From Pseudomonas alcaligenes (GTDB lineage Bacteria; Pseudomonadota; Gammaproteobacteria; Pseudomonadales; Pseudomonadaceae), in assembly GCF_014490745.1 (NCBI RefSeq), contig NZ_LZEU01000001.1, positions 62,001 through 126,000 of the forward strand: 64,000 nucleotides of DNA, in the 5' to 3' direction. The translations under genes and the position numbers were made by a program. Position 1 is the first letter of the stretch; each line of letters starts with the position of its first letter. This document shows, one piece after another, positions 56,133 to 64,000 of this stretch. The notes below the pieces were generated by a model. The model saw nothing but the letters and a program-made list of their open reading frames with translations, searched no databases and was not told the DNA's origin.

Positions 56133-56335
56133 GCTGCTGGGCCCCGCGGGTCGATTCTTATCGTTGGCTGTGTCGGTGGCAGGCTGCGACCCGCGCTGAG
56201 CGGGCCGTGCGCAGTATATAGAGGTGCGCGTCAAAGGACGACCGTGCAGTCCCGCTTTTGCCGGGGAAGCTGCAGCCTGGAGCCAAATTTGCTAGGGTGC
56301 GGCGCAGCCTTGCCACCTCATAAGAACGACGCCCT

Positions 56336-57625
56336 ATGCCCAGCGAACTCGCCAGCGCCGCCCCCGTGGCGCGTCCCCTGATCCGCAGCGACTACAAGAC
56401 CCTTTCGCTCTCCGCCCTGGGCGGCGCGCTGGAGTTCTACGACTTCGTCATCTTCGTGTTCTTCACCGCGGTGGTTGGCAAGCTGTTCTTCCCGGCCGAC
56501 ATGCCCGAGTGGCTGCGCCTGATGCAGACCTTCGGCATCTTCGCCGCCGGCTACCTGGCACGCCCGCTGGGCGGGGTGATCATGGCCCACTTCGGCGACC
56601 TGCTCGGGCGCAAGCGCATGTTCACCCTGAGCATCTTCATGATGGCGGTGCCGACCCTGCTGATGGGCCTGCTGCCGACCTACGCGCAGATCGGCATGGC
56701 CGCGCCGCTGCTGCTGCTGTTGCTGCGCCTGATCCAGGGCGCGGCGATCGGCGGTGAAGTGCCGGGCGCCTGGGTATTCGTCGCCGAGCACGTGCCGGCG
56801 CGGCATATCGGCTTCGCCTGCGGCACCCTGACTTCCGGGCTGACCTTCGGCATCCTGCTCGGTTCGCTGATGGCGACCCTGATCAACAGCCTGTACAGCC
56901 CCGAAGAGGTGCTGGACTGGGCCTGGCGCGTGCCGTTCCTGGTCGGCGGGGTATTCGGCCTGTTCTCCGTGTACCTGCGCCAGTGGCTGCACGAGACCCC
57001 GGTATTCGCCGAGCTGCAGCAGCGCAAAGCGCTGGCCGCCGAGCTGCCGCTCAAGGCCGTGCTGCGCGAACACCGCGCGGCAGTGCTGCTGTCGATGCTG
57101 CTGACCTGGGTGCTCACCGCCGGCATCGTGGTGGTGATCCTGATGACCCCGACCCTGCTGCAGAGCCAGTACGGCTTTGCCGCCGCTACGGCGCTGAAGG
57201 CCAACAGCCTGGCCATCGTCTGCCTCACCTTCGGTTGTATCGCCTCCGGCCTGCTGGCGGATCGCTTTGGCGCCGGGCGCACCTTCATCGGCGGCAGCCT
57301 GCTGCTGGCCGTGCTGTCGTGGACGCTCTACAGCAGCCTCAAGGCCCATCCGGACTGGCTGTTCCCGCTGTACGCCCTGACCGGCCTGGCGGTGGGGGTG
57401 ATCGGCGCGGTGCCCTATGTGATGGTCAAGGCCTTCCCGCCGGTGGTGCGTTTCTCCGGGCTGTCGTTCTCCTACAACCTGGCTTACGCCATCTTCGGCG
57501 GCCTTACCCCGATGCTGGTGACCCTGCTGCTCAAGGCCAACCCGCTGGGCCCGGCCTATTACGTGCTGGCCCTGTGCGGCCTGGGGCTGGCCGTGGGTAT
57601 CTACCTGGCCAGCCAGCGCCGCTGA
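56336..57625 (+). CDS. MFS transporter, metabolite:H+ symporter (ProP/MHS-like) family
   Basis: 429 residues, twelve predicted membrane helices. The MHS signature includes 'ALEFYDFVIFVFF' (about 31-43), 'GIFAAGYLARPLGGVIMAHFGDLLGRKRMFTLSIFMMA', and 'LLADRFGAGRTF' at the second repeat. Family members carry organic acids, betaines or dicarboxylates with protons. The substrate cannot be told from sequence. It is followed by an inverted repeat before the convergent dehydrogenase gene. Confidence 0.88.
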   Translation: MPSELASAAPVARPLIRSDYKTLSLSALGGALEFYDFVIFVFFTAVVGKLFFPADMPEWLRLMQTFGIFAAGYLARPLGGVIMAHFGDLLGRKRMFTLSIFMMAVPTLLMGLLPTYAQIGMAAPLLLLLLRLIQGAAIGGEVPGAWVFVAEHVPARHIGFACGTLTSGLTFGILLGSLMATLINSLYSPEEVLDWAWRVPFLVGGVFGLFSVYLRQWLHETPVFAELQQRKALAAELPLKAVLREHRAAVLLSMLLTWVLTAGIVVVILMTPTLLQSQYGFAAATALKANSLAIVCLTFGCIASGLLADRFGAGRTFIGGSLLLAVLSWTLYSSLKAHPDWLFPLYALTGLAVGVIGAVPYVMVKAFPPVVRFSGLSFSYNLAYAIFGGLTPMLVTLLLKANPLGPAYYVLALCGLGLAVGIYLASQRR

Positions 57626-57637
57626 GTTTGGGTAAGC

Positions 57638-57689
57638 GTAGGGCGGGTGAAGCCCGCGATGGTGCCACCGCGGGTTTCACCCGCCCTAC
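57638..57689. repeat. Dispersed inverted repeat, family 1, copy B
   Basis: 21-bp arms GTAGGGCGGGTGA... / ...TTTCACCCGCCCTAC with one mismatch and a 10-bp loop, between the convergent MFS and dehydrogenase genes. It could act as a bidirectional transcription end. Confidence 0.85.
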
Positions 57690-57709
57690 CTAAAGCGCTG
57701 GCGCGCCGG

Positions 57710-59014
57710 TCAGGGCTTGGGTGTAACCCGCCAGACCTTGTTGCCGACATCGTCGGTTACCAGCAGGGCTCCCTGGCTGTCCTCGATCACGTCCACCGGG
57801 CGGCCCAGCGCCTCGCCGTCGGCGCTGAGGAAGCCGCTCAGCACGTCCACCGGCATGCCGTTCGGCTTGCCGTCCTTGAACGGTACGAAGATCACCTTGT
57901 AGCCGCTGTGCGGCTTGCGGTTCCACGAGCCGTGCTGGCCGACGAACAGGCCTTCGTCCATGCCCGGCAGGGCGCTGTGGCGAACGAAGGCGATCCCCAG
58001 CGAGGCGGTATGCGGGCCGAGGGCGTAGTCGGGCACCAGGGCCTTGGCCACCAGGTCGGGGCGCTGCGGCTGTACCCGCTCATCCACATGCTGGCCGTAG
58101 TAGCTGTAGGGCCAGCCGTAGAAGCCGCCGTCCCTGACCGAGGTGATGTAGTCCGGCACCAGGTCGCTGCCAATCTCGTCGCGTTCGTTGACTGCCGTCC
58201 ACAGCGCGCCGCTGCGTGGCTCCCAGTCCAGGCCATTGGGGTTGCGCAGGCCGCTGGCGAACAGGCGCTTGGCGCCGCTGGCGCGGTCGACCTCCCAGAT
58301 CGCCGCGCGCCCTTCCTCGATCTCCAGGCCGTTCTCGCCGACATTGCTGTTGGAGCCGACGGTCACGTAGAGCTTGCTGCCGTTGGGGCTGGCGATGACG
58401 TTCTTGGTCCAGTGGTGGTTGATCCCCGCGGGCAGTTCGGTGACCAGCGTTGGCGCGCCGCTGATCCGCGTCTGCCCTGCTTGGTAGGGAAAGCGCACCA
58501 GGGAGTCGGCGTTGGCCACATAGAAGTCATTGCCGACCAGGGCCATGCCGAAGGGCGAATGCAGGTTCTCCAGGAACGCCGTGCGCAGGTCGACCACGCC
58601 ATCGTGGTCGCTGTCGCGCAGCAGGGTGATGCGGTCGGCGCTGGCCACCCCGGCACCGGCACGCTGCATGATCTTGCCGGCGATCCAGTCCTTGACGTTG
58701 AAGCCTTCGCCGCGCTGCGGCGCATTGCTCTCGGCCACCAGCACGTCGCCGTTGGGCAGCAGGTACAGCCAGCGCGGGTGGTCGAGGCCCTCGGCGAAGG
58801 CGTTGACCTGGGTGCCGGCCACCGCCGTGGGCTTGCCGCCGGCCGGCCAGCCCACGGCGGGGGCGATGTTCACCGTTGGCAGCAGGCCCGGGTTCGGCGG
58901 CGGCAGCTGCGGGTTGGGGCCGGTGCCGGCCTCCACGCTCAGCGTGGCTTCTTCGGCATGGGCCAGGCAGGCCAGGGCCAGCAGGCAGAACGGCAGCAGG
59001 CGAGGGCGTGGCAT
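57710..59014 (-). CDS. Exported sorbosone/glucose-dehydrogenase-like beta-propeller protein
   Basis: 434 residues. AGGAG spaced seven bases from ATG 59014 favours this start over the upstream ATG at 59020. The signal peptide ends 'LACLAHAEE'. The mature part shows the six-bladed propeller of PQQ-type sugar dehydrogenases: '[26 protein letters not shown]', '[27 protein letters not shown]', '[28 protein letters not shown]', '[13 protein letters not shown]' and '[14 protein letters not shown]'. No heme motif is present. It likely oxidises a sugar or aldose in the periplasm using PQQ, as inferred from family. Confidence 0.85.
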   Translation of the reverse strand: MPRPRLLPFCLLALACLAHAEEATLSVEAGTGPNPQLPPPNPGLLPTVNIAPAVGWPAGGKPTAVAGTQVNAFAEGLDHPRWLYLLPNGDVLVAESNAPQRGEGFNVKDWIAGKIMQRAGAGVASADRITLLRDSDHDGVVDLRTAFLENLHSPFGMALVGNDFYVANADSLVRFPYQAGQTRISGAPTLVTELPAGINHHWTKNVIASPNGSKLYVTVGSNSNVGENGLEIEEGRAAIWEVDRASGAKRLFASGLRNPNGLDWEPRSGALWTAVNERDEIGSDLVPDYITSVRDGGFYGWPYSYYGQHVDERVQPQRPDLVAKALVPDYALGPHTASLGIAFVRHSALPGMDEGLFVGQHGSWNRKPHSGYKVIFVPFKDGKPNGMPVDVLSGFLSADGEALGRPVDVIEDSQGALLVTDDVGNKVWRVTPKP

Positions 59015-59081
59015 GGGCATGCTCCTGACGGTATTGGCCTGCAGCATACAAAATTGCACGGACCTGCCGGCCTTCATCCAA

Positions 59082-59100
59082 TTGTCACAATCCAGTCATA
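59082..59100 (+). promoter_or_regulatory. PHO box upstream of pstS
   Basis: TTGTCACAATCCAGTCATA contains two CTGTCAT-like direct repeats 11 bp apart, the binding pattern of PhoB, 68 bp before the pstS ATG. Confidence 0.8.
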
Positions 59101-59168
59101 GAGTGTTCATGCGGCCTGCGGATACTTGGGCCCGTTCCATCACAACCCCTTCCTGCTAGGAGCAAGGC

Positions 59169-60134
59169 ATGAAACTCAAGCGTTTGATGGCGGCCCTGAC
59201 TTTCGTCGCCGCTGGCGTAAGCGCCGCATCGGCGGTGGCTGCTATCGACCCGGCTCTGCCGACCTACGAAAAGACTTCCGGTGTATCGGGTAACCTGTCC
59301 AGCGTCGGCTCCGACACCCTGGCCAACCTGATGACCCTGTGGGCAGAGGACTACAAGAAGCTCTACCCGAACGTGAACATCCAGATCCAGGCCGCCGGCT
59401 CCTCCACCGCGCCGCCCGCCCTGACCGAAGGCACCGCCAACCTCGGCCCGATGTCGCGCACCATGAAAGACAACGAACTGCAGGCCTTCGAAGAGAAGTA
59501 CGGCTACAAGCCGACCGCCATCCCGGTCGCGATCGACGCCCTGGCCGTGTTCGTGCACAAGGATAACCCGATCAAGCAGCTGACCATGCAGCAGGTCGAC
59601 GGCATCTTCTCCGCCACCCACCTGTGCGGCGGTAGCGGCATCAAGACCTGGGGCGACGTCGGTCTGACCGGCGAGTGGGCCGACAAGCCGATCCAGCTGT
59701 TCGGGCGCAACTCGGTATCCGGCACCTACGGCTACTTCAAGGAAGAAGCCCTGTGCAAAGGCGACTTCAAGCCTAACGTCAACGAGCAGCCGGGTTCGGC
59801 TTCCGTGGTGCAGTCGATCAGCTCCTCGCTGAACGGCATCGGCTACTCCGGTATCGGCTACAAGACTGCCAGCGTGCGCGCCGTACCGCTGGTCAACAAG
59901 AAGGGCGAGACCGAAGAAGCCAACGAAACCAACGCCCTGTCCGGCAAATACCCGCTGGCGCGTTTCCTCTACGTCTACGTGAACAAGGCACCGAACAAGC
60001 CGCTGTCGCCGCTGGAAGCCGAATTCGTCAAGATGGTGCTGTCCAAGCAGGGTCAGGAAGTGGTGGTCAAGGATGGTTACATCCCGCTGCCGTCCAAAGT
60101 GGTTGAGAAAGCCTTGAAAGAAGCCGGCCTGTAA
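59169..60134 (+). CDS. pstS: Phosphate ABC transporter substrate-binding protein PstS
   Basis: 321 residues. The signal peptide ends 'AVAAID'. Phosphate-binding segments are clear: '[23 protein letters not shown]', '[23 protein letters not shown]', and '[18 protein letters not shown]'. It is of the pseudomonad PstS type rather than a DING protein. A PHO box lies upstream, and pstC follows after 173 bp with a second PHO box. Confidence 0.95.
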   Translation: MKLKRLMAALTFVAAGVSAASAVAAIDPALPTYEKTSGVSGNLSSVGSDTLANLMTLWAEDYKKLYPNVNIQIQAAGSSTAPPALTEGTANLGPMSRTMKDNELQAFEEKYGYKPTAIPVAIDALAVFVHKDNPIKQLTMQQVDGIFSATHLCGGSGIKTWGDVGLTGEWADKPIQLFGRNSVSGTYGYFKEEALCKGDFKPNVNEQPGSASVVQSISSSLNGIGYSGIGYKTASVRAVPLVNKKGETEEANETNALSGKYPLARFLYVYVNKAPNKPLSPLEAEFVKMVLSKQGQEVVVKDGYIPLPSKVVEKALKEAGL

Positions 60135-60184
60135 TCCCCAGGCCCAGTGGCGCCGCGCCCATCCGTCGCGGCTGCCATGCGCTG

Positions 60185-60215
60185 ACGCCCGCCCTCCTCT
60201 GGAGCGGCGGGCGTT
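60185..60215 (+). terminator. Hairpin after pstS
   Basis: ACGCCCGCC / GGCGGGCGT stem of nine pairs around a 12-base loop, about 50 bp past the pstS stop and before the second PHO box. It suggests partial termination after pstS. Confidence 0.6.
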
Positions 60216-60229
60216 GTCGCGTCACCACG

Positions 60230-60248
60230 CTGTAATCTTTCTGTCACA
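60230..60248 (+). promoter_or_regulatory. PHO box upstream of pstC
   Basis: CTGTAATCTTTCTGTCACA, with direct repeats CTGTAAT and CTGTCAC spaced 11 bp, 59 bp before pstC. It gives pstC-pstA their own PhoB-controlled promoter. Confidence 0.8.
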
Positions 60249-60307
60249 CAAGACGGCTAGATTGAAGACCCTGCAAAACAAGCGGCCTTCGCCCGCGAGA
60301 ATTCCTC

Positions 60308-62590
60308 ATGAACGACCTGGCCAACAACAGCATGAGCGCTTCCTCGAACAGCCACCGGCTGGACTTCAATACCCCGGCCTTGCAACGCAAGCGCCGCATC
60401 CGCGCCCTCAAGGATCGCCTGGCGCGCTGGTACGTTTCCGTCGGCGGCCTGGCCGTGCTGGCCTGTATCACCCTGATCTTCTTCTACCTGGCCTACGTGG
60501 TCATGCCGATCTTCGCCGGTGCCGAGATCACCGCGCGCCCGGCCCAGCAGCCCAGCTGGCTGGCCGGCAAGGGCGAGGCCCTGCTGCTCGCCGTGGAAGA
60601 ACAGAACAAGGTGGCCATGCGCCTGGAGCGCAGCGGCCAGGTGCAGTTCTTCGACCTGAAGAGCGGTGACGCCCTCAAGGATTACCAGCTGCCGCTGCCG
60701 GCCGGCGTCAGCGTGGTTTCGGTCAGCCAGGATCAGCCGGGCAGCCATCGCGTTGCCCTGGGTTTGTCCAACGGCCAGGTGCTGGTGTTCCAGCACGAGT
60801 ACAAGGTCAGCTACCCGAACAACGTCAAGACCATCACTCCGGTGTTGCGCTATCCGTTCGGCGAGGCGCCCATCGCCCTCAACGCCGAGGGCCTGCCGCT
60901 CGAGCACGTGGCGGTCAGCGACAACGGCGACAGCCTGATGCTGGCCGGCTCCAACGGTGCCCAGCTGCAGCTGCTGGCGATCAGCCGTGAAGAGAACATG
61001 ATGACCGGCGAAGTCAGCCTGGAGCAGGAGCAGATCGCCCTGCCGCAGATCGCCGACCCGGTCAAAGCGCTGGTCATCGACCCGCGCCAGCAGTGGCTCT
61101 ACGTGCTCAACGGCAAGGCCACCGCGGATGTCTTCGACCTGCGCAGCAAGAGCCTCAACGGCCGCTACACCCTGCTCCACGGTGATGCCGCGGTGACCAG
61201 CGTGAGCCCGCTGCTCGGTGGCATCTCGCTGCTGATCGGCGACAGCCAGGGCGGCATCGGCCAGTGGTTCATGGTGCGTGATGCCGACGGCAAGTCCGCG
61301 CTGACGCCGATCCGCAGCTTCCAGCTGGATAACGCGGCGATCACCCAGATCCTCCCCGAGGAGCGCCGCAAGGGCTTTGTCGCCCTGGACGCGCAAGGTC
61401 AGGTGGGCATCTTCCACAGTACCGCGCACCGCACCCTGCTGACCGAGAAGGTTGCCGACGGTAGCGTCCTGGGCGCCCTGTCGCCGCGCGCCAACCGCCT
61501 GCTGCTGGCCAATGGCGCGCAGCTGCAGCGCTGGGTGATCCACAACCCGCACCCGGAAGTGTCGTGGAGTGCGCTGTGGGGCAAGGTCTGGTACGAGAGC
61601 TACGACGAGCCCAAGTACGTCTGGCAGTCGACCTCGGCCAACAGCGACTTCGAACCGAAGATGAGCCTGGCGCCGCTGACCTTCGGCACCTTGAAAGCAG
61701 CTTTCTACGCCATGCTGCTGGCCGCCCCGCTGGCCATCTGCGCGGCGATCTACACCGCCTACTTCATGGCCCCGGCGATGCGTCGCAAGGTCAAGCCGGT
61801 GATCGAGCTGATGGAAGCGCTGCCGACGGTGATCCTTGGCTTCTTCGCCGGTCTGTTCCTCGCGCCCTATGTTGAAGGTCACCTGCCGGGCATCTTCAGC
61901 CTGCTGTTGCTCACTCCGCTCGGTGTGCTGTTCGCCGCCTACGCCTGGAGCCGCCTGCCGGAGCGCATCCGCCTGCTGATTCCGGATGGCTGGGAGTCGG
62001 CGCTGCTGATTCCGGTGATCCTGCTGGTCGGTGCCGGTTCGCTGGGCATGAGCGGCCACCTGGAGAACTGGTTCTTTGGCGGCGACATGCGCCTGTGGAT
62101 CAGCAACGACCTGGGTATCGCCTTCGACCAGCGCAATGCCCTGGTGGTCGGCCTGGCCATGGGCTTTGCGGTGATCCCGAACATCTACTCGATCGCCGAA
62201 GACGCCGTGTTCAGTGTGCCCAAGAGCCTGACTCAGGGTTCCCTGGCCCTCGGCGCCACGCCCTGGCAGACCCTCACCCGGGTCGTCATCCTCACCGCCA
62301 GCCCGGGCATCTTCTCGGCGCTGATGATCGGCCTCGGCCGCGCGGTCGGCGAAACCATGATCGTGCTGATGGCCACCGGTAACACGCCGATCATGGACAT
62401 GAACATCTTCGAAGGCCTGCGCACCCTGGCCGCCAACGTGGCGGTGGAGATGCCCGAGTCTGAGGTCAACAGTACCCACTACCGCGTGCTGTTCCTCGCC
62501 GCGCTGGTGCTGCTGAGCTTCACCTTCGTGATGAACACCCTGGCGGAAATGATCCGTACCCGCCTGCGCAAGAAATACGCGTCGCTCTGA
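60308..62590 (+). CDS. pstC: Phosphate ABC transporter permease PstC, long form with periplasmic insert
   Basis: 760 residues, more than twice the length of E. coli PstC. A first helix (about 45-70) is followed by about 390 residues without membrane segments that look like a beta-propeller-type periplasmic domain ('LLAVEEQNKVAMRLERSGQVQFFDLKSGDALKDYQLP', repeated WD-like blades). The permease core is in the last 290 residues, with 'MEALPTVILGFFAGLFLAPYVE' and 'LALGATPWQTLTRVVILTASPGIFSALMIGLGRAVGETMIVLMATG'. Long PstC forms like this are normal in Pseudomonas. It is 21 bp upstream of pstA. Confidence 0.93.
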   Translation: MNDLANNSMSASSNSHRLDFNTPALQRKRRIRALKDRLARWYVSVGGLAVLACITLIFFYLAYVVMPIFAGAEITARPAQQPSWLAGKGEALLLAVEEQNKVAMRLERSGQVQFFDLKSGDALKDYQLPLPAGVSVVSVSQDQPGSHRVALGLSNGQVLVFQHEYKVSYPNNVKTITPVLRYPFGEAPIALNAEGLPLEHVAVSDNGDSLMLAGSNGAQLQLLAISREENMMTGEVSLEQEQIALPQIADPVKALVIDPRQQWLYVLNGKATADVFDLRSKSLNGRYTLLHGDAAVTSVSPLLGGISLLIGDSQGGIGQWFMVRDADGKSALTPIRSFQLDNAAITQILPEERRKGFVALDAQGQVGIFHSTAHRTLLTEKVADGSVLGALSPRANRLLLANGAQLQRWVIHNPHPEVSWSALWGKVWYESYDEPKYVWQSTSANSDFEPKMSLAPLTFGTLKAAFYAMLLAAPLAICAAIYTAYFMAPAMRRKVKPVIELMEALPTVILGFFAGLFLAPYVEGHLPGIFSLLLLTPLGVLFAAYAWSRLPERIRLLIPDGWESALLIPVILLVGAGSLGMSGHLENWFFGGDMRLWISNDLGIAFDQRNALVVGLAMGFAVIPNIYSIAEDAVFSVPKSLTQGSLALGATPWQTLTRVVILTASPGIFSALMIGLGRAVGETMIVLMATGNTPIMDMNIFEGLRTLAANVAVEMPESEVNSTHYRVLFLAALVLLSFTFVMNTLAEMIRTRLRKKYASL

Positions 62591-62611
62591 GAACTGGGAA
62601 GGTAGACGTCC

Positions 62612-64000
62612 GTGAAAAGCAAAGAGCAGAACCTCAAATCCTGGTTCAAGAGCGGTGCCCCCTGGGTCTGGATGACCGCCAGCGGCGTGTCCATCGCCGT
62701 GATCATGACCATCGGCCTGCTGTCGGTGATCGCCGTGCGCGGTCTAGGCCACTTCTGGCCGGCCGACGTGATCGAGGCCGACTACCAGGTGCCCGGCGAA
62801 GCCGCGCGAGTGATCGCCGGCGAGCTGGTGCAGAAGGAAGAAGTGCCGCGTGCACGCCTGGCCTCGGCCGGCATGCCGGTTGACACCAAGGGCGGCGAGT
62901 TCATGACCCGCGAGCTGTTCAAGGTCGGCAACCGCGAAGTGTTTGGCGCCGACTTCAGCTGGGTGGTCGCCGAGTGGCTGAGCAACGTGCGCCAGCCCGA
63001 GCAGCTGCTGACCCTGGAACGCCGCGAGTGGGGCAACTTCTATGGCTACCTGGTCAACGTCAAACAGGACGGCAAGGTGGTGGCCGATGGCGATGCTGCC
63101 TGGAACGAGCTGCAAGAGCGCCTGAAGCGCAGCGACGAGCTGTTCAAGCAGATCAGTCGCCTGCAGAAGAGCGACATCGGCCACATCAACTACGGCCTCG
63201 AACAGCTGCGCCTGCAGAGCCGCAAGCTGGAGTTGGAGAAGCGCCTGGACGCCACCGCCCAGGCTGACCTGGATGCCCGCCGCGCCGAACTGGATGCCCA
63301 GTACAAGGTGCTCGAGGCCCAGCTGGTCGAGCTTCACCAGCAGTTCAACCGCGACAGCGTGACGGTGCGTACGGTCGACGGTCGCGAGCAGGAAATCGGC
63401 CTGGGCAAGGTGGTGCACGCCTACCAGCCGAACGCCATGGGCGTCGCCACCAAGCTGAGCTTCTACTTCAGCAAGCTGTGGGAATTCCTCAGCGACGACC
63501 CGCGCGAGGCCAACACCGAGGGCGGCGTGTTCCCGGCGATCTTCGGCACCGTGATGATGACCCTGATCATGGCCGTGATCGTCACCCCGTTCGGCGTGCT
63601 GGCGGCCATCTACCTGCGCGAGTACGCCAAGCAGGGCCCGCTGACCCGCATCATCCGCATCGCGGTGAACAACCTGGCCGGCGTCCCGGCGATCGTCTAC
63701 GGCGTGTTCGGCCTGGGCTTCTTCGTCTATGTGCTGGGCGGCTCGATCGACCGCCTGTTCTTCCCCGAGTCCGCCCCGGCGCCGACCTTCGGTACCCCGG
63801 GCCTGCTGTGGGCCTCGCTGACCCTGGCGCTGCTCGCCGTGCCGGTGGTGATCGTCGCCACCGAGGAAGGCCTGGCGCGCATCCCGCGGGCCCTGCGCGA
63901 AGGTTCCCTGGCCCTTGGTGCGACCAAGGCCGAGACCCTGTGGAAGGTGGTACTGCCGATGGCCAGCCCGGCCATGATGACCGGCATGATCCTCGCCGTG
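62612..64000 (+). CDS. pstA: Phosphate ABC transporter permease PstA, long form, 3' end outside the window
   Basis: The frame opens at a GTG (62612, GAAGG upstream) and stays open to the right edge, giving 463 residues so far. One helix is at about 20-42. An extended soluble insert follows, with a coiled coil (about 155-245: 'ELQERLKRSDELFKQISRLQKSD'). The permease core includes 'VFPAIFGTVMMTLIMAVIVTPFGVLAAIYLREYA', 'NNLAGVPAIVYGVFGLGFFVYVLGG' and 'LREGSLALGATKAETLWKVVLPMASPAMMTGMI'. It pairs with the long PstC. Confidence 0.93.
   Translation, partial: MKSKEQNLKSWFKSGAPWVWMTASGVSIAVIMTIGLLSVIAVRGLGHFWPADVIEADYQVPGEAARVIAGELVQKEEVPRARLASAGMPVDTKGGEFMTRELFKVGNREVFGADFSWVVAEWLSNVRQPEQLLTLERREWGNFYGYLVNVKQDGKVVADGDAAWNELQERLKRSDELFKQISRLQKSDIGHINYGLEQLRLQSRKLELEKRLDATAQADLDARRAELDAQYKVLEAQLVELHQQFNRDSVTVRTVDGREQEIGLGKVVHAYQPNAMGVATKLSFYFSKLWEFLSDDPREANTEGGVFPAIFGTVMMTLIMAVIVTPFGVLAAIYLREYAKQGPLTRIIRIAVNNLAGVPAIVYGVFGLGFFVYVLGGSIDRLFFPESAPAPTFGTPGLLWASLTLALLAVPVVIVATEEGLARIPRALREGSLALGATKAETLWKVVLPMASPAMMTGMILAV

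Noticed and set aside
60257..62479. Long minus-strand frame opposite pstC
   Set aside because: Composition shadow of a high-GC gene; no motif and no ribosome site in context. pstC is unambiguous.

Overview
This 64 kb window is chromosomal DNA of a Pseudomonas, probably from or near the P. aeruginosa group. The evidence is the very high GC and strong GC3 coding pattern, together with recognisable Pseudomonas gene pairs: hexR/zwf, pycR/pycAB, znuA-zur-znuC-znuB, polA/engB with an intervening sRNA, cytochrome c5/c4, aspA with a LysR gene, purEK, and pst genes with PHO boxes. No rRNA, tRNA, CRISPR array or complete insertion sequence was seen. The window cuts a gene at each end: an exported protein at the left and pstA at the right.

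Layout. 1-6.9 kb: leftward genes of poorly known function (a SUKH/SMI1-type protein, a DUF3592-like membrane protein, a Tim44-domain protein), an outer-membrane beta-barrel gene broken by an in-frame amber codon, and uvrD. 7.1-11.3 kb: a PAS-GGDEF-EAL cyclic-di-GMP protein whose 3' end overlaps trhP (U32 family). 11.4-17.8 kb: an orphan type VI secretion cargo cluster reading leftward, hcp, vgrG, a two-HKD phospholipase D effector (Tle5 type), a periplasmic Sel1-like immunity candidate and a small two-helix membrane protein. It carries no structural T6SS genes, and its vgrG contains an in-frame palindromic repeat. 18-25.4 kb: central carbon metabolism, zwf and hexR divergent around a HexR operator, then pycR divergent from the two-subunit pyruvate carboxylase, then a DUF1127 protein. 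25.8-31 kb: threonine aldolase followed by a CBS-domain remnant, then an acetylpolyamine operon (AraC regulator, aphA, polyamine-binding protein). 31-33.7 kb: metNIQ methionine importer. 34-38 kb: zinc uptake with a Zur box. 38.3-44.6 kb: thrB, polA, an ErsA-like sRNA, engB and two c-type cytochromes. 44.8-50.9 kb: amino-acid catabolism (glutaminase, asparaginase, alanine/glycine symporter, aspartase). 51.1-53.8 kb: a LysR regulator and purEK. 53.8-59 kb: small membrane and exported proteins, a hexose-6-phosphate mutarotase, a thioesterase, an MFS carrier and a sugar-dehydrogenase beta-propeller. 59.1-64 kb: pstS, pstC and pstA under PHO boxes.

The regulatory layer is easy to read. There are palindromes for HexR and Zur, PHO boxes, an AlgU-like promoter for the sRNA, a candidate sigma-54 promoter before hcp, and A-rich Hfq/Crc-type motifs at the start codons of the polyamine genes and the AGCS transporter. 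Several dispersed palindromic repeat families occur between genes. One runs into the 3' end of engB, and one lies inside vgrG. I did not find a clearly new multi-gene system. The most unusual items are the T6SS cargo cluster with its repeat-invaded vgrG, the amber-interrupted porin-like gene, the CBS remnant joined to ltaE, and the shared Hfq/Crc signature.
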